Source: an uncultured Collinsella sp. (GTDB taxonomy: Bacteria > Actinomycetota > Coriobacteriia > Coriobacteriales > Coriobacteriaceae). From it: a stretch of DNA of 64,000 nt. Shown here in pieces: positions 1 to 6,981 of this stretch (positions are counted from its first letter, which is position 1; each line of letters begins with the position of its first letter). Location of the stretch: positions 1 to 64,000 of the forward strand of contig UQKM01000012.1 of the NCBI GenBank assembly GCA_900541685.1. The letters are read 5' to 3'. The translations under genes were made by a program, and so were the position numbers. The notes below the pieces were generated by a model. That model was not told where the DNA came from. It saw nothing but the letters and a program-made list of their open reading frames with translations, and searched no databases.

Positions 1-55
1 TAACCTCCTGTTTTGTATTTTCACGACCTTTCTATCCTTATTATAGTGACCCTTT

Positions 56-95
56 GGGGACGTTCTTGTTTGAGTAGTCGTTTAAGAACGTCCCC
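56..95. repeat. 40-bp GGGGAC hairpin element, copy 1
   Basis: GGGGACGTTCTT (56-67) is the perfect reverse complement of 84-95, leaving a 16-nt loop. The same 40-bp unit, differing only in about seven loop bases, occurs at 57579-57618. It lies downstream of pdxT and no T-run follows the stem, so it looks like a dispersed REP-type palindrome rather than a plain terminator. Confidence 0.8.
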
Positions 96-111
96 AACGA
101 CTACATAGTAT

Positions 112-175
112 GAGAGTGGATAATCTCCTGGTATGAGCCCATATTCATGCTCAAGGTGGGGGATTATCCACTCTC
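112..175. repeat. 17-bp stem hairpin downstream of pdxT
   Basis: Bases 112-128 pair with 159-175 over 17 positions, with one G-U pair. The 30-nt loop holds a smaller TGAGC/GCTCA stem. It lies 14 nt beyond the pdxT stop codon (minus strand) and has no clear U-tract. It may end the pdxST transcript or be another dispersed palindrome; I saw no second copy in the window. Confidence 0.65.
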
Positions 176-188
176 GTTTCTGTTCTTC

Positions 189-776
189 CTACATTTGTAG
201 GAGCAGTTCGTGGAGGCGGGTGTCTTCGTCGAGTTCGGGGTGGAAGGTTACGCCGAGCTGGTTGCCTTGGCGGGCGGCGACGATGCGCCCGTCGACTTTC
301 GCTAAGGCCTTGGCGTCGCCGTGGACCTCGACGATGCGGGGCGCACGGATAAACGTCAGCGGCACTTCACCGTCGATGCCGGCTACCTGCCCCTTGGTTC
401 GAAAGCTGCCGAGCTGTCTGCCGTAGGCATTGCGCTCGACAAGTACATCCATGGTTGCCAAACGCGGCGTGCCCTTATCGTCATGGGCGGCAAGATCGCG
501 CGCCAACAGGATCAAGCCGGCGCAGGTGCCCAGGACGGGCATGCCGTCCGCAATGCGAGCACGAAGATCCTCGAGCATGCCAAGCTCGGCAAGGAGTTTG
601 CCTTGAACGGTCGACTCGCCGCCGGGAAGTACCAGGCGGTCAAAGTCCTGCTTCAAATCAGCCGCCTGCCTCAGCTCAATACAACGTGCGCCCAGCTCGG
701 ACAGCCTCGCCTCGTGCTCGGCAAAAGCACCTTGGACCGCCAGCACGGCGACCGTATGGTCTGCGTAATCGCTCAT
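189..776 (-). CDS. pdxT: PdxT, glutaminase subunit of pyridoxal 5'-phosphate synthase
   Basis: This is the glutamine amidotransferase half of the ribose-5-phosphate-dependent PLP synthase. It hydrolyses glutamine and passes ammonia to PdxS. The 195-aa protein has the family length, the GGEST loop (residues 52-56), the nucleophile Cys85 in GTCAGLILLA, and the His179-x-Glu181 pair in FHPE near the C-terminus, so the Cys-His-Glu triad is complete. An AAAGGA ribosome binding site precedes the ATG. It lies 20 bp behind pdxS on the same strand, the usual pdxST operon order. The product is expected to be cytosolic and to join the 12+12 PdxS-PdxT complex known for this family. Nothing unusual was seen. 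Confidence 0.97.
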   Translation of the reverse strand: MSDYADHTVAVLAVQGAFAEHEARLSELGARCIELRQAADLKQDFDRLVLPGGESTVQGKLLAELGMLEDLRARIADGMPVLGTCAGLILLARDLAAHDDKGTPRLATMDVLVERNAYGRQLGSFRTKGQVAGIDGEVPLTFIRAPRIVEVHGDAKALAKVDGRIVAARQGNQLGVTFHPELDEDTRLHELLLQM

Positions 777-796
777 GCGCGATCCTTTCTGCTGGA

Positions 797-1687
797 CTAG
801 CGTCCGCGCTCCTCCATGATGATCTCGATCTCGTCGGCGTTGATGCCGACCATGGCCTCGCCTAGATCCTCCGAAAGCTCAGCGATGAGCTTGGCATCGG
901 TGAAGTTGGCCACGGCCTTGACAATGGCGGCTGCGCGCTTGGCGGGGTCGCCGCTCTTAAAGATGCCCGATCCGACAAAGACGCCTTCGGCGCCCAGCTG
1001 CATCATCAGCGCGGCATCGGCGGGGGTCGCTACGCCGCCGGCAGCAAAGTTCACGACGGGAAGCTTGCCCGTGGCATGGACCTCGCGCACCAGCTCGACC
1101 GGAACCTGCAGCTGCTTGGCTGCCTCAAAGAGCTCGTCGTCACGCAGGGCAACAACGTTGCGGATCTGCTTTTGGATTTTGCGCATGTGGCGCACGGCCT
1201 GGACCACGTCGCCCGTGCCCGGCTCGCCCTTGGTGCGGATCATCGTGGCGCCCTCGGCGACGCGGCGCAACGCCTCGCCCAAATCGCGGGCACCGCAGAC
1301 AAACGGCACGTCAAACTGGGTCTTGTCGATGTGGTAGACATCGTCGGCGGGGGAGAGAACCTCGGACTCGTCGATGTAATCGATTTCGATGGCCTGCAGG
1401 ACCTGCGCCTCGACAATGTGGCCGATGCGGCACTTGGCCATAACAGGGATGGAGACGGCCTCCTGGATTCCCTTGATCATCTTGGGATCGCTCATGCGCG
1501 AGACGCCGCCTGCGGCACGGATGTCGGCCGGGGTGCGCTCGAGAGCCATGACGGCGCAGGCGCCTGCCTCCTCGGCGATGCGTGCCTGCTCGGGCGTGGT
1601 GACGTCCATGATGACGCCGCCCTTGAGCATCTGCGCGAGCTCGCGGTTGAGTTTGACGCGATCGGCCTTGCTGGTCTGTTCTGCCAT
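797..1687 (-). CDS. pdxS: PdxS, synthase subunit of pyridoxal 5'-phosphate synthase
   Basis: PdxS condenses ribose 5-phosphate, glyceraldehyde 3-phosphate and ammonia into PLP. The ATG at 1687 is chosen over an upstream in-frame start because AAGGGAG lies 5-6 nt before it; this gives 296 aa, the usual PdxS length. The (beta/alpha)8 barrel is conserved throughout, with the two PLP-pathway lysines at Lys85 (in VMAKCRIGH) and Lys153 (in RTKGEPGTGD). pdxT follows 20 bp downstream. A MocR/PdxR-type regulator gene is transcribed divergently from the other side of a 145-bp gap, so PLP-responsive control of this operon is likely, though inferred. Confidence 0.97.
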   Translation of the reverse strand: MAEQTSKADRVKLNRELAQMLKGGVIMDVTTPEQARIAEEAGACAVMALERTPADIRAAGGVSRMSDPKMIKGIQEAVSIPVMAKCRIGHIVEAQVLQAIEIDYIDESEVLSPADDVYHIDKTQFDVPFVCGARDLGEALRRVAEGATMIRTKGEPGTGDVVQAVRHMRKIQKQIRNVVALRDDELFEAAKQLQVPVELVREVHATGKLPVVNFAAGGVATPADAALMMQLGAEGVFVGSGIFKSGDPAKRAAAIVKAVANFTDAKLIAELSEDLGEAMVGINADEIEIIMEERGR

Positions 1688-1832
1688 GGTTGCTCCCTTG
1701 GTTGGCATGTGCATTGCTTGACGGAACATCCTATCGGGGAGCTGGGTATGGCGAAATACTCAGTTTTCAAGATAATAACAAGGTCAGACTAATATCAGAT
1801 TGAATGACTCGATAAGGTCAGGTGACAAACTC
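1688..1832. promoter_or_regulatory. pdxS-pdxR divergent control region
   Basis: This 145-bp gap separates pdxS (minus) from the PdxR-type regulator (plus). It contains a direct repeat of AAGGTCAG at 1780-1787 and 1814-1821, 34 bp apart, the second next to the regulator's AGGTGA ribosome binding site. MocR/PdxR proteins commonly bind direct repeats, so these are candidate operator half-sites. The assignment rests on position and repetition only. Confidence 0.4.
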
Positions 1833-3272
1833 ATGCTCGACTACAATTTGGAACAACGCGGCGAGGCATCGCTCTATGAGTATGTTTACCAGCAAATTCG
1901 AGATGATATCGTTGCTGGGCGCATTGCGGCGGGAGAGCATTTGCCGTCTAAGCGCGCCTTTGCCAGTCATCTGGGAATCAGTGTCATTACAATCGAAAAT
2001 GCATATAGCCAGTTGCTTGCCGAGGGTTATATTTGCTCAAAGCCGCGGCGCGGCTACTACGCGTGCGAACTTCCGGATGCACCGGTTTTGGCTTCGGCTG
2101 CGGAGGGCATCGACCGAGATGTCGCCTCCGTGGACCCCAGCGCGCATGATGTCAACGGACAGGTCGAGCGATTCGATGCGCTTTCTCCTTCCGCTTTGGA
2201 GGCGGCGCGGCTTTGGCAAAGCGCGCTACGGGCGACGCTGACATCCGAAGACGAACGTGAAATCTTTTCGCCCGCGCCGGCGCAGGGCACCGCTCGGCTG
2301 CGACGTGCGATTGCGCACCATCTACGCGGGACGAGGGGCATGAATGTCGACCCCGACAACATCGTTATCGGTGCGGGCGCCCAGCTGCTCGATACCATGT
2401 TGGTTCAATTGCTTGGAGCCGACAAGGTGTATGCCGTTGAGGATCCGGGGTATTTGCGCCTGACGCGCATCTATCAGGCTATGGGTTGCCAAGTACGACA
2501 TATCCCGTTGGATGATGACGGCGTGGACCTGAGCGCTCTGCAGAAAACCGGGACCGATGTCCTTCACCTGATGCCGTCCCATCAGTATCCGACCGGTCTT
2601 GTGACGAGCATTGCGCGTCGCTACGCGCTGCTGAGCTGGGCCACCGAGCGACCAGGTCGGTATCTCATCGAAGATGACTTTGATTGTGAGTTTCGCCTTG
2701 CCGGCAAGCCGATTCCCGCGCTCGCGTCGATCGATGCCGCCCAGTCAGTTATCTACACCAACACGTTTTCGAAGAGCCTGTCATCGGCGTTGCGTCTAGC
2801 GTACATGGTGTTGCCCGATGAACTAATGGAGCGGTTTAAGCACAACCTTGGTTTTTACGCCTCGTCGGTGAGCTCTGTTGACCAGGTTGCCTTGGCGCGT
2901 TTGCTGGAATCGGGTGATTACGAGCGGCATGTAAACCGCGTGCGCGTGCGCGCTCGCGAGGCGCGCGATGGCCTGGTGGCGCTTGTGCGGAAGGCGTTTC
3001 CGGCGGGGGAGGTCTCGATCAAGCATGCAGACGCGGGCCTTTACTGCACTGTGGTTGCGGAGCGTGGAACGGGTGGAAGCTCTTTTGCACAGGCCCTCAC
3101 GCGCTCGAGCATTCCTTTTATCGATATCAGTGACTGTGTTTGGTGTGCCGGCGGCGCATCTGTCCATAAAAGCCCGACTCGAATCCTTGTCCAGTATGAC
3201 GATTTGAGTCCAAATGTGCTAAATACCTTGGAATTGCGGCTAATGGGGGCGCTATGCAATCTAAGTGAGTAG
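1833..3272 (+). CDS. pdxR: MocR/PdxR-family transcriptional regulator (GntR wHTH plus aminotransferase fold)
   Basis: This 479-aa protein has an N-terminal GntR-type winged helix (about residues 10-75, including PSKRAFASHLGIS) joined to a type I aminotransferase-like domain. Lys314 in TNTFSKSLSSALR is the expected PLP-binding lysine. Start 1833 is preferred over TTG 1800 because AGGTGA sits 7 nt upstream. It is divergent from pdxST, the classic arrangement of PdxR, which activates or represses PLP synthesis in response to PLP. The gene symbol is inferred from this context. The last three codons (Leu-Ser-Glu) and the TAG stop are contributed by the terminal repeat of the 117-bp element that starts here; the domain appears complete, so the element sits at the gene end rather than truncating it. 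Confidence 0.88.
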   Translation: MLDYNLEQRGEASLYEYVYQQIRDDIVAGRIAAGEHLPSKRAFASHLGISVITIENAYSQLLAEGYICSKPRRGYYACELPDAPVLASAAEGIDRDVASVDPSAHDVNGQVERFDALSPSALEAARLWQSALRATLTSEDEREIFSPAPAQGTARLRRAIAHHLRGTRGMNVDPDNIVIGAGAQLLDTMLVQLLGADKVYAVEDPGYLRLTRIYQAMGCQVRHIPLDDDGVDLSALQKTGTDVLHLMPSHQYPTGLVTSIARRYALLSWATERPGRYLIEDDFDCEFRLAGKPIPALASIDAAQSVIYTNTFSKSLSSALRLAYMVLPDELMERFKHNLGFYASSVSSVDQVALARLLESGDYERHVNRVRVRAREARDGLVALVRKAFPAGEVSIKHADAGLYCTVVAERGTGGSSFAQALTRSSIPFIDISDCVWCAGGASVHKSPTRILVQYDDLSPNVLNTLELRLMGALCNLSE

Positions 3273-3380
3273 ACATTTGGCACTTTGGCGACCAAGCAGT
3301 TTTGTAACAAGCTATTTACCTGCGGTTTTGAAAAGCAGGATGACCGGCCTGCTCGGGATGTTCAAAAAAGTCTACTCACT
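3264..3380. repeat. 117-bp TA-flanked inverted-repeat element, copy A
   Basis: The element begins AGTGAGTAGAC and ends with its exact reverse complement. It is preceded by TA (3262-3263) and followed by TG. Two other copies of exactly 117 bp lie at 4683-4799 and 17943-18059. All three share ACCTGCGGTTTT at element positions 55-66 with no gaps needed. The left end carries TAA, TGA and TAG in three different frames and supplies the stop codon of the PdxR-type gene. It could be a MITE of the TA-target (IS630/mariner-like) kind, or a structured regulatory element. Confidence 0.88.
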
Positions 3381-3414
3381 TGCCGCGCAAAGCTTCCGCA
3401 CGAGAAAAAATGGG

Positions 3415-3480
3415 GTTTTCAACAGGGCCCCGTCCAGTTCTTGGCAAGCTTTTGGTCAGTTGGGGAGGGCTGTTGAAAAC
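3415..3480. repeat. 11-bp inverted repeat with 44-nt loop
   Basis: GTTTTCAACAG (3415-3425) is the reverse complement of 3470-3480. C-rich and G-rich stretches just inside the arms can extend the pairing. It lies between repeat copy A and the DUF559-like gene. On the minus strand the stem is followed within a few bases by a run of T, so terminator use is possible, but no minus-strand gene feeds it. The function is unknown. Confidence 0.5.
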
Positions 3481-3563
3481 TTGACAGTCCGTTCGATGCC
3501 ATTTTCGCTGCGTTCGCGCCAACGTGAGACCGACTGGGTTGAAATCTGTGTTTTCCTGTGCCT

Positions 3564-4691
3564 ATGAAGGATCTACTTTGTGACATATCGGCTTTTAGGT
3601 ACTGGCGTTTGCCCCCTCAAGTCCGTGCGTTGTGTCCGCCGCTTCCACGACCGGAAGAAGACCGGCAGCGATATGACCTCTCCCGTAACCCGACGGCTGC
3701 GGTTGTGCTTGGCTTTCCGCTGTATACATTGGTTCGGACGAGAAGCAAGCGGACATGCTCTGTCAGCATGAGGCAGCGGCTGTTTCTTGGTGAGCTCCCC
3801 AGGGAATCCGTGCTGGAAACGGAGCATGGATTTTTGGTTACGTCTCCTCTACTGACGGCATTCATCATGTCGCGGCATCTGACTGATCTTCAGCTTCTTT
3901 TGGTATTGGCGGAAATGTGCGGCTTGTTTGCGGTGTGTGCTCTGCCGGCGGCGCTTGAGGCGGAGCTTTCGCGTGCAATTGATTCGGGCGCGATTTCGAC
4001 AACGCTGGGCTGGTCGCGCTGTCCGTCCGAGGACGGTACCGCCTCAAATTTATGGCGTCGAGACGCTTTGGTTTTGGGCGGCGACCTTGACCGTTTTTAT
4101 TCAGATGTTTGCGGGATGCGTTACGGCAATCGATTTATGGCGGTATCGCATCTCGTTCCATTGGGCGCCGCATCGCCTTTTGAGGTTGAGGCGTATTTAT
4201 TGTTTGGACTGTCGCGATCCCTGGGAGGTGAAGGTTTTTGCGGCATAGAACTCAATGTCGAAGTGGCGCTAAGCACAAGTGCTCGATCGATTGTGGGAAA
4301 GTCGCGTGTGTATATCGATCTACTTCTGTCTTCGCCGGACGGAAGGCGGCAGGTGGCCATCGAATGTCAGGGGAAGGCCTCACACGGGCGCGCGGGGGAT
4401 GGCCTGCGTGACGCCGACCGTATGACGGCGCTTCAGGCCATGGGCTACGACGTCCTGCTCCTGACACACGGGCAGATATCCGATGAGGGTAGATTCCGCG
4501 CGATCGTAAAGGCCGTATGCAGGATGCTCGATGTTGAATATCGTGACAAAAGCTTGGATGAGCAAAGGGAGGAGACATTACTCCGGTCTGAGCTATTCGT
4601 GGACTGGTCAAAACTGGGAGAAATCGGCGAAAAGATGCCCGTTAGATTTAAAAAGGCTCAATCGTGGACGGCCGCGGTTCTAAGTGAGTAG
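3564..4691 (+). CDS. DUF559-like PD-(D/E)XK endonuclease-domain protein of unknown role
   Basis: This protein of about 375 aa has no assigned function. Counting from the in-frame GTG at 3558, its C-terminal half (about residues 207-325) has the pattern of DUF559/Vsr-like nuclease domains: SPFE with Glu210, a strand with Asp254 (VYIDLLL), Glu269-x-Gln-x-Lys273 (IECQGK), then the helix-strand RDADRMTALQAMGYDVLLLT. The N-terminal half is unassigned. No good ribosome binding site precedes either the ATG or the GTG, so the start is uncertain. The gene sits alone between copies A and B of the 117-bp element, and copy B supplies its last codons (Leu-Ser-Glu) and stop. Base composition appears lower in GC than in neighbouring genes. 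It could be a defence nuclease, a selfish nuclease or a domesticated remnant. Confidence 0.7.
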   Translation: MKDLLCDISAFRYWRLPPQVRALCPPLPRPEEDRQRYDLSRNPTAAVVLGFPLYTLVRTRSKRTCSVSMRQRLFLGELPRESVLETEHGFLVTSPLLTAFIMSRHLTDLQLLLVLAEMCGLFAVCALPAALEAELSRAIDSGAISTTLGWSRCPSEDGTASNLWRRDALVLGGDLDRFYSDVCGMRYGNRFMAVSHLVPLGAASPFEVEAYLLFGLSRSLGGEGFCGIELNVEVALSTSARSIVGKSRVYIDLLLSSPDGRRQVAIECQGKASHGRAGDGLRDADRMTALQAMGYDVLLLTHGQISDEGRFRAIVKAVCRMLDVEYRDKSLDEQREETLLRSELFVDWSKLGEIGEKMPVRFKKAQSWTAAVLSE

Positions 4692-4799
4692 ACTTTTGGC
4701 GTGATGGCGACCAGACCGGTTTGCAGCAAGTTATTTACCTGCGGTTTTATAAAGCAATATGGATGGCCTGCTCGGCAAGTTCCAAAAAGTCTACTCACT
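4683..4799. repeat. 117-bp TA-flanked inverted-repeat element, copy B
   Basis: Same length and ends as copies A and C, with TA on both sides (4681-4682 and 4800-4801). The inverted termini match over 17 bp if the flanking TA is included. ACCTGCGGTTTT is at 4737-4748, the same offset as in the other copies. It shares more internal sequence with copy A (GGCGACCA, GGCCTGCTCGG) than with copy C. It overlaps the end of the DUF559-like gene and provides its TAG stop. Confidence 0.9.
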
Positions 4800-4874
4800 T
4801 ATTTTTTGACGAAAAGCCGATGCTGAAGGTGGTCCTATTTCATGGCGTTAACAAGTTCTGTGAGACACGAAAAG

Positions 4875-4906
4875 AGGCCCGGACCATGTGGTCCGGGCCT
4901 TTTTTG
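4875..4906. terminator. Intrinsic terminator between convergent genes
   Basis: AGGCCCGGACC (4875-4885) pairs perfectly with 4890-4900 around a 4-nt loop. Six T follow on the plus strand, counting the last stem base. On the minus strand the stem is followed by CTTTTCG. It can serve the DUF559-like gene and the rubrerythrin gene from either side. Confidence 0.9.
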
Positions 4907-4935
4907 AGCTAGAGATTATCTCTCAGGCGGCTGGC

Positions 4936-5496
4936 TTAGCCAAAGTAGCGCTTCAGCAGGCCCTCGAAGGCCTTGCCGTGACGGGCCTCGTCGCGAGCCA
5001 TCTCGTGCACGGTGTCGTGGATGGCATCGAGGCCAGCGGCCTTGGCGCGCTTAGCGAGATCGGTCTTGCCAGCGGTGGCGCCGTTCTCGGCCTCAACGCG
5101 CATCTCGAGGTTCTTCTTGGTGGAGTCGGTCACAACCTCGCCCAGGAGCTCAGCGAACTTGGCGGCATGCTCGGCCTCCTCGTGGGCAGCCTTCTCCCAG
5201 TATAGGCCGATCTCGGGATAGCCCTCGCGATGGGCGACGCGAGCCATGGCCAGGTACATACCGACCTCGGAGCACTCGCCTTCAAAGTTGGCGCGCAGGT
5301 CGGCAACGATGTCCTCGGAGACGCCCTCCATCTTGGCGACGCCCACGACGTGCTCGGCAGCCCACTCGAGCTGACCCTCCTCCTGCTTCAGGAAACGAGA
5401 ACCGGGAACGCCGCACTGGGGGCACTTGAAGTCCTCGGGCAGCTGGTCGCCGTCGAACTCTTCCACATAACCGCAAACGGGGCAAACAAACTTCAT
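4936..5496 (-). CDS. Reverse-type rubrerythrin (rubredoxin-ferritin-like peroxidase)
   Basis: This protein reduces hydrogen peroxide in anaerobes at a non-haem diiron site fed by a rubredoxin-type Fe(Cys)4 centre. The 186-aa protein has the rubredoxin-like knuckles at the N-terminus (Cys5, Cys8, Cys25, Cys28), opposite to classical rubrerythrin, followed by a four-helix ferritin-like domain with ligand-bearing segments EGECSEVGMY, HEEAEHAAKF and RDEARHGKAF. Start 5496 is preferred because AAAGGA lies 7 nt upstream. The leader contains a GTCCGG/CCGGAC inverted repeat (5533-5561). A Fur/PerR-like palindrome lies further upstream. The product is probably cytosolic and part of oxidative-stress defence. 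Confidence 0.93.
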   Translation of the reverse strand: MKFVCPVCGYVEEFDGDQLPEDFKCPQCGVPGSRFLKQEEGQLEWAAEHVVGVAKMEGVSEDIVADLRANFEGECSEVGMYLAMARVAHREGYPEIGLYWEKAAHEEAEHAAKFAELLGEVVTDSTKKNLEMRVEAENGATAGKTDLAKRAKAAGLDAIHDTVHEMARDEARHGKAFEGLLKRYFG

Positions 5497-5613
5497 GATT
5501 CGATCCTTTCGATCGATGGCGATGGGGCGCTTGTCCGGTCCCGTAAGGGCCCTCTCCGGACGTGCGTCTTGACGAGTTCTATTATCCATAAATGCGACCG
5601 AATGTGAAGCCTA

Positions 5614-5630
5614 TTAGGAATGATTTTTAA
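5614..5630. promoter_or_regulatory. Possible Fur/PerR-type operator upstream of rubrerythrin
   Basis: TTAGGAATGATTTTTAA reads TTA-N2-AAT-N-ATT-N2-TAA, an interrupted palindrome resembling Fur-family boxes. It lies about 118 bp upstream of the rubrerythrin start, between it and the divergent alcohol dehydrogenase. Peroxide-responsive PerR control of rubrerythrin is common, so this is a plausible site, but the match is by eye and imperfect. Confidence 0.35.
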
Positions 5631-5655
5631 TAAAACAATTTAAGCATGTGTAGAT

Positions 5656-5733
5656 GTTGATTGATTAACGATTGCTAGACCTCGTGCGACCTCCGATGAG
5701 TACAATCGGTCGAGCAAATGTTGACCAATCAAC
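5656..5733. promoter_or_regulatory. Two related 14-bp palindromes upstream of the alcohol/aldehyde dehydrogenase pair
   Basis: GTTGATTGATTAAC (5656-5669) and GTTGACCAATCAAC (5720-5733) are both interrupted palindromes, both preceded by AT, and share GTTGA and the AT-AAC half. They bracket the likely promoter region, and the second ends about 5 nt before the AAGGAG ribosome binding site. This is the pattern of a dimeric repressor (for example TetR or MarR type) binding twice; the regulator is not in the window. Confidence 0.5.
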
Positions 5734-5752
5734 AAATGAAGGAGCTTCCTTT

Positions 5753-6973
5753 ATGCATCTAGCCCGCCGCGCCTGGTGCCGAACGTATCAAACGGTTTTT
5801 CGCATCGCATTGCCGGTGCTGCCCTATACCGAGCCACGCATTTTAGAGCACGCTGAGGAAGTGCCCGCAGTGCTTCAAAAGCGTTCAATACACCATGTTC
5901 TTATCGTGACAGATCCCGGCATTGCCCGTCTGGGGCTCACGGCACCGCTCGAGACAGCGCTCGCGTCCAAGGGAATTAGCGCTGCGGTCTATGCCGAAAC
6001 ACGTGCGAACCCCACGGTCTCAAACGTGGAGGAAGCGGCATCTCTGTATCGAGAGAGCGCCTGCCAGGCCATTATCGGCTTTGGCGGCGGTTCGGCCATG
6101 GACTGCGCCAAGGGCGTGGGCGCGCGCATCGCGCAGCCAAAGAAGCCCATCAACAAGATGCGCGGCCTGTTGCGTATCCATCGTCGCCTGCCGCTGCTCA
6201 TCGCCGTTCCCACCACGGCGGGCACGGGAAGCGAGGTCACGCTTGCAGCGGTAATTACCGACGACGAGACGCACTACAAGTATCCCATTAACGACTTTGT
6301 GCTGATCCCGCGCTTTGCGGTGCACGACCCCGAGTTTACGCGCGGCCTGCCCGCCTCCATTACGGGGCAAACGGGCATGGACGCCCTGACGCATGCCGTC
6401 GAGGCCTTTATCGGGCGCAGCACCACGCCCTATACGCGCAAGATGGCGCGCCAGGCGGTGCAGCTCATCCACGACAATTTGCTCGAGGCCTATGAGTGCG
6501 GTGGCAACATGCGTGCGCGCCGCAATATGCTTTCGGCGGCGTATAAAGCGGGCGTTGCCTTTACGCGCTCTTATGTTGGATACGTCCATGCCATCGCGCA
6601 CAGCCTGGGCGGGCGTTACGGGATTCCCCACGGCTTGGCCAACGCCATCATCCTGCCGCACATGCTTCGCGCCTATGGCGAAGCTGCTGCTCCCAAGCTC
6701 GCCGATCTCGCCCGCATGGCCGGCATTGCGCCGGCTAATGCGCTGGACAACGTGGCTGCTGAGGCCTTTATCGATTGGGTCGACCGCATGAACGCCGCCT
6801 TGGGCATACCCAAATATGTGACGGGCATTCGCCGCTCCGACATTCCTGAGATGGCGGCGCATGCCGATGCCGAGGCCAATCCCCTGTACCCCGTTCCGCT
6901 TTTAATGGACCGTTTGGAGCTCGAGCATATGTACGAGGTCGTTGCGGGTGGTATGTTTGAAGACGAGAACTAG
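5753..6973 (+). CDS. Iron-containing alcohol dehydrogenase
   Basis: This is a group III, NAD(P)-linked alcohol dehydrogenase interconverting an alcohol and its aldehyde or ketone; the substrate cannot be told from sequence. The 406-aa protein has the nucleotide loop GGGS (111-114), TAGTGSEVT, and the four metal ligands Asp210, His214, His279 and His293, with the usual GIPHGLANA context. Start 5753 is taken because AAGGAG lies about 9 nt upstream; an earlier in-frame start would cover the putative operators. An aldehyde dehydrogenase gene follows after 8 bp, so the pair probably forms an operon oxidising an alcohol to an acid, or the reverse for redox balance. Confidence 0.93.
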   Translation: MHLARRAWCRTYQTVFRIALPVLPYTEPRILEHAEEVPAVLQKRSIHHVLIVTDPGIARLGLTAPLETALASKGISAAVYAETRANPTVSNVEEAASLYRESACQAIIGFGGGSAMDCAKGVGARIAQPKKPINKMRGLLRIHRRLPLLIAVPTTAGTGSEVTLAAVITDDETHYKYPINDFVLIPRFAVHDPEFTRGLPASITGQTGMDALTHAVEAFIGRSTTPYTRKMARQAVQLIHDNLLEAYECGGNMRARRNMLSAAYKAGVAFTRSYVGYVHAIAHSLGGRYGIPHGLANAIILPHMLRAYGEAAAPKLADLARMAGIAPANALDNVAAEAFIDWVDRMNAALGIPKYVTGIRRSDIPEMAAHADAEANPLYPVPLLMDRLELEHMYEVVAGGMFEDEN

Positions 6974-6981
6974 GAGGGCCC

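Noticed and set aside
1833..3272. Truncation of the PdxR-type gene by repeat copy A
   Set aside because: The aminotransferase domain reads to its normal end; the repeat only supplies the last three codons and the stop.
3264..4799. A composite transposon made of element copies A and B
   Set aside because: The gene between them resembles a nuclease rather than a transposase, copy C stands alone elsewhere, and no outer target duplication was seen. Mobility as a unit is left as a hypothesis.
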